DNA from: JABWAM01 sp964653025
GTDB lineage: Bacteria; Verrucomicrobiota; Verrucomicrobiia; JABWAM01
Direction: 5' to 3'
DNA: 64,000 nucleotides
Assembly (NCBI GenBank): GCA_964653025.1
Contig: CAZZBZ010000006.1
Location: 1 to 64,000 of the forward strand
Positions 61,530 through 64,000 of the stretch are shown here, one piece after another. A model generated the notes under the pieces. It was not told where the DNA came from. It saw only the letters and a program-made list of their open reading frames with translations, and did not search any database. Both the position numbers and the translations under genes were made by a program. Position 1 is the stretch's first letter. Each line of letters opens with the position of its first letter.

Positions 61530-63254
61530 TTGACCCCCGGTTCGCCCCAGCGCGGGAGAATCGTGGGGGTGTGGTTTCCCCTCGCCATCCTCGTGGCGGT
61601 GTGGATGGCCGCCGCGTGGTGGGCGCGGCGCGAGTGCCTGCCGTACGACGTCAACAACACCGACGTCGGAACTTATCTTTTCCAGGCCGAGACCTTCGCT
61701 GCCGGGCAACTCGCACGCCCGACGCCCGAGCCGCGTGAGTTTTTCTCGCAGTGGCAGGCAATCGTCCGGGATTGTTCCTTTGCCTACTACCCGCCGCTGC
61801 CGGCGGTCGCCATGGCATTGCCGATTGCGTTCGGCGGGTCGCCCTTCTGGGTTCCTTGGCTCTCGTCGGGTTTGGTGCTGGTCCTGACCTTCATCTGGAT
61901 CAGGCGCCTTGCAGGGAAACGCGCCGCGTGGTTCGGGACGCTTGTTCTTGCGGTCTCGCCCTTCTTCGTCGCCAACGGCCTTTCAGTCCTCTCGCATGCG
62001 TTCACCCTGCTCCTGACCGTCGCGTTTCTCGTGGCCGTGGAACGCTGGCGGGCGATGGGATCTCGCGGGTGGGCGGCGGCAGCGGGAACGCTTCTCGCGG
62101 CGGTCTTCGCCTCGCGCCCCGTGAACGCCCTCGCGCTCGGGATCGCGTGGGTGCCATGGGCCGTCGCATCGACAATTGCCAACTGCCAATTGCCAACTGA
62201 AGAACGGAAACGGCAAGGCTTTATGGGGGTCGCGGGTTTTGCGGTTGGGTTTGCGGCGCTGTTCGTGCCGCTGGCGCTCTACTACCACGAGATGGCAGGG
62301 CGGTGGACGCTCAGCCTGTTCACGGACTACTGGCCGAGGAACCGGTTCGGCTTTGGGCAAGGACTGGGGCGTGGGGAGACGGGACACTACTTCCAGACTT
62401 TTACGGATCACGATTTTTTTGGATTTCTTGGGAATCTGCGGTACAGCGCGGAAGGACTGGCGACCTGGTGGACGGGAAACGCATGGCTTTCGGCGGCGCT
62501 GCTCGGACTTGTGGGAATCCTCCTCGTTCTCCGTATCAAGAATCGGATTTCATCAATTGGCAGTCGGCAGTTGGCAGTTGGAAATGTTGGGTGGCCTCTG
62601 CTGGTGTGGCCTGCGGCGCATGTCTTCCTCTACGCGGGCTACTTCACCCCGAGCACTCCGACGACGGGGCCGCGCTACCTCGCCGAGCTCATGCCGGCGC
62701 TTGCGCTCGCCACGGGGTGGGGCATGGCTCGCCTGGCGACCGGGGGTGTGGCAAGGCGGCGTCTCGCGCTCCTGCTTTTCTCGGTTGCGATGGTCGTGTC
62801 GGCTCAGGCCGTGGTGAGGTTCCTTCGGCTCAATCAACTCGGTATCCCGGCCCGACGGGCGGTGGAGCATGGTGTTGTCGGGGAAGCGCGGGCGCCGGCG
62901 GTGGTCTTCCTGCGTTCCTTCTGGATCGGCCATCCGCTCCCGATCTTTCGGAATCTTCCCAGCCTCTCGGGTCCGGTGATCTTCGCATGCGACCGAGGGG
63001 CGGAAGATCGACGGTTGGTGGAACGGCACCCCGACCGCAACGCCTATGTCCTCGCGCTGTTCCCCGAAGGGCGCGGGGTGCGGACGGAGATGGTGCCTGT
63101 TTATCGGGCGAACGACCGCCGGTGGCTCCGTGCGCCTGAGTCGGTGGAAGCTCCCTTCTTTGTCGGGAGCCGCTTCACTCCTTCGCTGCGGCTGGAGGGG
63201 GAGGCGGCGAGGAAGCTCTTTTACCCGCAGCCGGACGAGATCGAGGGACAGTGA
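61530..63254 (+). CDS. GT39/ArnT-like polytopic membrane protein with in-frame repeats
   Basis: A 574-residue membrane protein with about 11 helices. The acidic motif of GT-C enzymes may be NNTDVGTYLF in the first loop (about 41-50). FWVPWLSSGLVLVLTF, VSPFFVANGLSVLSHAFTLL and PTTGPRYLAELMPALA fit the family, though the aromatic/proline motif of ArnT is weak, so it may be a related glycosyltransferase. Two dispersed repeats are inserted in frame (IANCQLPTEE and SSIGSRQLAVGNV, at about 215-224 and 341-353), apparently without breaking the reading frame. Confidence 0.72.
   Translation: MTPGSPQRGRIVGVWFPLAILVAVWMAAAWWARRECLPYDVNNTDVGTYLFQAETFAAGQLARPTPEPREFFSQWQAIVRDCSFAYYPPLPAVAMALPIAFGGSPFWVPWLSSGLVLVLTFIWIRRLAGKRAAWFGTLVLAVSPFFVANGLSVLSHAFTLLLTVAFLVAVERWRAMGSRGWAAAAGTLLAAVFASRPVNALALGIAWVPWAVASTIANCQLPTEERKRQGFMGVAGFAVGFAALFVPLALYYHEMAGRWTLSLFTDYWPRNRFGFGQGLGRGETGHYFQTFTDHDFFGFLGNLRYSAEGLATWWTGNAWLSAALLGLVGILLVLRIKNRISSIGSRQLAVGNVGWPLLVWPAAHVFLYAGYFTPSTPTTGPRYLAELMPALALATGWGMARLATGGVARRRLALLLFSVAMVVSAQAVVRFLRLNQLGIPARRAVEHGVVGEARAPAVVFLRSFWIGHPLPIFRNLPSLSGPVIFACDRGAEDRRLVERHPDRNAYVLALFPEGRGVRTEMVPVYRANDRRWLRAPESVEAPFFVGSRFTPSLRLEGEAARKLFYPQPDEIEGQ
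62173..62199 (+). repeat. TTGCCAACTG-type repeat inside the glycosyltransferase gene, copy 1
   Basis: CAATTGCCAACTGCCAATTG plus seven more bases is built from the unit GCCAACT/GCCAATT. It encodes IANCQLP in a loop of the membrane protein. An inverted relative lies at 62554-62581. The composition differs from the surrounding GC-rich coding sequence. Confidence 0.65.
62554..62581 (-). repeat. TTGGCAG-type repeat inside the glycosyltransferase gene, copy 2
   Basis: This copy is inverted with respect to 62173-62199, with units (T)TGGCAGT and CGGCAGT in three to four tandem steps. In this frame it encodes SIGSRQLAVGN. The reading frame stays open through both copies. Confidence 0.65.
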
Positions 63255-63257
63255 ATA

Positions 63258-63280
63258 ACCGCCGCCTTCCAGGCGGCGGT
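63258..63280. terminator. Convergent terminator-like hairpin
   Basis: ACCGCCGCC (63258-63266) pairs with GGCGGCGGT (63272-63280) across the loop TTCCA, a perfect 9-bp stem lying exactly between the convergent stop codons. Its core (CCGCC-TTCCA-GGCGG) resembles the hairpin after guaA. No T-tract is present. Confidence 0.6.
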
Positions 63281-63283
63281 GGT

Positions 63284-64000
63284 TCACTTCATCTTGAACT
63301 CGACGGAGAGAGGGGGAGGATTTGTGCCGAGACGGGTGCTGAGCCAGTAAACGATGACGGTATTTCCCTCGGTCTTTTTGGTGCCGTCGGGCGGGTTGAA
63401 GCGCACGAGTTCTGCTCCCGTCGGGAGCGCGACGCCCGCACCGGCGATGCCGCCGGTTCGGGGAAGACGCCCGAGAGGGACATCGAGGGACCCGCCACGA
63501 AGAAGGCGTGGCCGAACATTGGTTTCAAAAGCACGAAAAACGAACTGCGTGGATCCCGGGGGGAGCGGCTGGTCGAGGTTCAGCGTGATATAGAGCACGT
63601 TGGTGTGGGTTGGGTTGCTGCGCAGGGTGAAGCGCATCGGCGATCCGTCGAGGCGGTAATAGCCGATCCATTGGTCGCGGCGCCGGGGAAACTGGCGTTC
63701 CACTTTTGTGATGGAGTTGAAGCCCGGGTTCCATGCGGGCTCCGTGGCCCATGTCACGGAGGGGTGGTTGGTGTCGGCAAGGACCAGCATGCGGAGGGAA
63801 GCGAGAGGGAGACGGGTCTTGGCAGCTTCGGTCTCGCATGCCTCGCGGAGGAGTTTCAGCGGTGCGATGGGCAGGGAAGGGCTGGAGTGCGTCTCGGTGT
63901 GAAACCATGCGGGGGGGCCTTGAGGTTGGCTCTCTTGCCACCGGAGGGCGATGAAGGCGGCGGCGCCCGCGAAGAACAGGAGGGTCAACATCCACTTGAG
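63284..64000 (-). CDS. Exported or membrane-anchored protein, incomplete at the window edge
   Basis: At least 235 residues, read leftward. The first ATG visible is at 63991 but the frame is open to the edge (three more codons encode Leu-Lys-Trp), so the true start may be outside. A hydrophobic N terminus (LTLLFFAGAAAFIALRW) suggests a signal anchor. The remaining sequence has beta-rich segments (RFTLRSNPTHTNVLYITLNL, QFVFRAFETNVRPRLLRGG, NTVIVYWLSTRLG) and no known motif. Confidence 0.6.
   Translation of the reverse strand, partial: LKWMLTLLFFAGAAAFIALRWQESQPQGPPAWFHTETHSSPSLPIAPLKLLREACETEAAKTRLPLASLRMLVLADTNHPSVTWATEPAWNPGFNSITKVERQFPRRRDQWIGYYRLDGSPMRFTLRSNPTHTNVLYITLNLDQPLPPGSTQFVFRAFETNVRPRLLRGGSLDVPLGRLPRTGGIAGAGVALPTGAELVRFNPPDGTKKTEGNTVIVYWLSTRLGTNPPPLSVEFKMK

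Overview
The window is high-GC DNA that fits a member of the Verrucomicrobiota or a close relative. The evidence is three PEP-CTERM proteins, an exosortase fused to an EpsI domain, a pseudopilin of the H-X9-DG type common in planctomycetes and verrucomicrobia, weak or absent Shine-Dalgarno sites at many starts, and a cluster of oxidoreductases and an enolase-superfamily enzyme typical of polysaccharide degraders. The assignment is inference from gene content. No rRNA, CRISPR array, phage or intact insertion sequence was seen; the only RNA gene is a tRNA-Leu.

Layout. 1-5.8 kb: the end of thiC, an NtrC-type sigma-54 response regulator, a secreted zinc-peptidase-like protein, an MglA-type GTPase, a palindromic element, a decayed DUF4143 gene and guaA. 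5.8-14.4 kb: a TPR/PEP-CTERM gene pair, a DUF2148 protein, a repeat of two hairpins, two exported unknowns, a GT39-like glycosyltransferase, thiH and tRNA-Leu. 14.5-25.9 kb: a long leftward run (pseudopilin, pilin-like/propeller fusion, D-2-hydroxyacid dehydrogenase, Gfo/Idh/MocA enzyme, PEP-CTERM protein, a decayed Gfo/Idh/MocA piece, enolase-superfamily enzyme), preceded by an AraC regulator and a divergent Gfo/Idh/MocA gene. A 16-bp site followed at the same spacing by AAAGACG precedes both the run and the divergent gene.

26-40.6 kb: yjbQ, accBC, a phosphofructokinase with pyrophosphate-type residues, then a leftward PEP-CTERM / TPR / exosortase-EpsI operon, an ABC-F protein, miaA, a PGRP-type amidase, radC and three envelope proteins. 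40.8-48.1 kb: a ketoreductase / CoA-transferase / thiolase set, then gap-pgk-tpiA-secG. 48.2-64 kb: fmt, cysS, a sugar-nucleotide epimerase, a URO-D-family protein, a 1,166-residue AsmA-like protein, a TIM-barrel oxidoreductase-like protein, a ferric/polyamine-type ABC transporter without a binding protein, small unknowns, a second GT39-like protein carrying in-frame repeats, and an incomplete gene at the edge.

Themes. Much of the window serves the cell envelope: exosortase sorting with an accompanying TPR family, pseudopilins, AsmA-like proteins and glycosyltransferases. Two leads look most novel. One is the recurrence of a membrane-anchored TPR protein next to PEP-CTERM genes, once inside the exosortase operon. 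The other is the AraC-linked operon in which a pilin-like globular domain is fused to a beta-propeller beside its parent pseudopilin.
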